This document shows, one piece after another, positions 35,831 through 36,250 of a stretch of DNA of 36,250 nt. The DNA lies in assembly GCA_002118135.1 (NCBI GenBank), contig BDIU01000178.1, forward strand, positions 1-36,250. The letters run 5' to 3'. Positions within the stretch are counted from its first letter, which is position 1. Every line of letters starts with the position of its first letter. The notes beneath the pieces are model-generated. The model saw nothing but the letters and a program-made list of their open reading frames with translations, made no database searches and was not told where the DNA came from. This stretch comes from Trebouxia sp. TZW2008. Taxonomy: Eukaryota; Chlorophyta; Trebouxiophyceae; Trebouxiales; Trebouxiaceae. The translations under genes were made by a program, and so were the position numbers.

Positions 35831-36250
35831 GTATGCCTGCTCTCGCATTCAGATGCTTGTCGCCAAAGACAATTGTTGGTATGTGTGCGCCGCAACAGAG
35901 CACATTTACATCTTCACAGATAGACATGCACAAGGATGATACAAGTGATACAAAGTGTGTGTTTTGTATTGACAAGCGCATTTGCTCTGTTCAAGTTTGC
36001 CTCGATGTCTGCAGTCAATGAGCTTGCATGCACTAGTGGACACAATGCTGCAATCTATCCAAAGGCTTAGCTAACTTGTACATTTCAACACGAATGCTGC
36101 AACTCCAAGCCATGTTGACAGATCTTTCCTGTTTGTTCAGCAGAAACAGATGGGCCTGGCAGCTTTGTCTGCCTTGCACTTAGTGTGACGCTTGCATGCT
36201 GCCTGTTTGGCTAGGCACACTGCCTTCTTTTGCAGACTGCTTGTGTCTGC
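35831..36250 (+). other. Intronic or unresolved sequence at the right edge
   Basis: After the donor at 35831 (GTATGC) several AG sites occur, including a good TTTTGCAG at 36228-36235. The 15 nt after it would read LLVS in the RRF frame, which does not look like the expected LT-x-E-x-R start of the next RRF segment. I therefore leave the next exon undefined. Confidence 0.4.

Overview
The window is nuclear DNA from a unicellular eukaryote, most likely a chlorophyte green alga (a Trebouxiophyceae-like genome is my best guess). The reasons are intron-dense genes (about 77 introns with GT or GC donors and AG acceptors, exons mostly 60-400 nt), plant-like versions of conserved eukaryotic proteins, and a probable thylakoid-lumen protein. 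There are no rRNA or tRNA genes, CRISPR arrays or prokaryotic operons. The short single-frame ORFs are exon fragments or chance; the real genes appear only after splicing.

Layout, left to right: (1) <201-3665 (-), the N-terminal half of an M3-family metallopeptidase whose 3' exons lie off the left edge. (2) 4199-5298 (+), a small protein with a bipartite plastid/lumen leader and a PsbQ-like helical domain. (3) 5691-13336 (-), a complete SPT16, the large subunit of the histone chaperone FACT, in 19 exons (1,040 aa). (4) 13636-29043 (+), a giant coiled-coil nuclear-basket nucleoporin of the TPR/NUA/Mlp family in about 32 exons (about 2,200 aa). (5) 29724-31183 (+), a conserved-looking protein of about 310 aa that I cannot name. 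(6) 31813-34466 (-), a complete KRR1, a KH-domain factor of the small-subunit processome, in 9 exons (386 aa). (7) about 34634->35830 (+), an organellar ribosome recycling factor whose C-terminus is not resolved inside the window.

The genes are mostly head-to-head (M3 peptidase/PsbQ-like, SPT16/TPR, KRR1/RRF) with short shared upstream regions, or tail-to-tail (PsbQ-like/SPT16, gene 5/KRR1). They do not form one pathway. They are housekeeping genes for chromatin (SPT16), the nuclear pore (TPR), cytosolic and organellar ribosomes (KRR1, RRF), the plastid (PsbQ-like) and proteolysis (M3).

The less ordinary content lies in the introns. A roughly 70-nt element predicted to form two hairpins occurs in introns of two genes, in opposite orientation relative to the host genes. 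A decayed exon apparently from an M3 peptidase sits inside a TPR intron. Local tandem duplications of an exon (M3 gene) and of an exon/intron junction (KRR1) are present. Three clear GC-AG introns and two CTG microsatellites were found. I did not find a new multi-gene system; the dispersed element and the duplicated exon fragments are the best leads.
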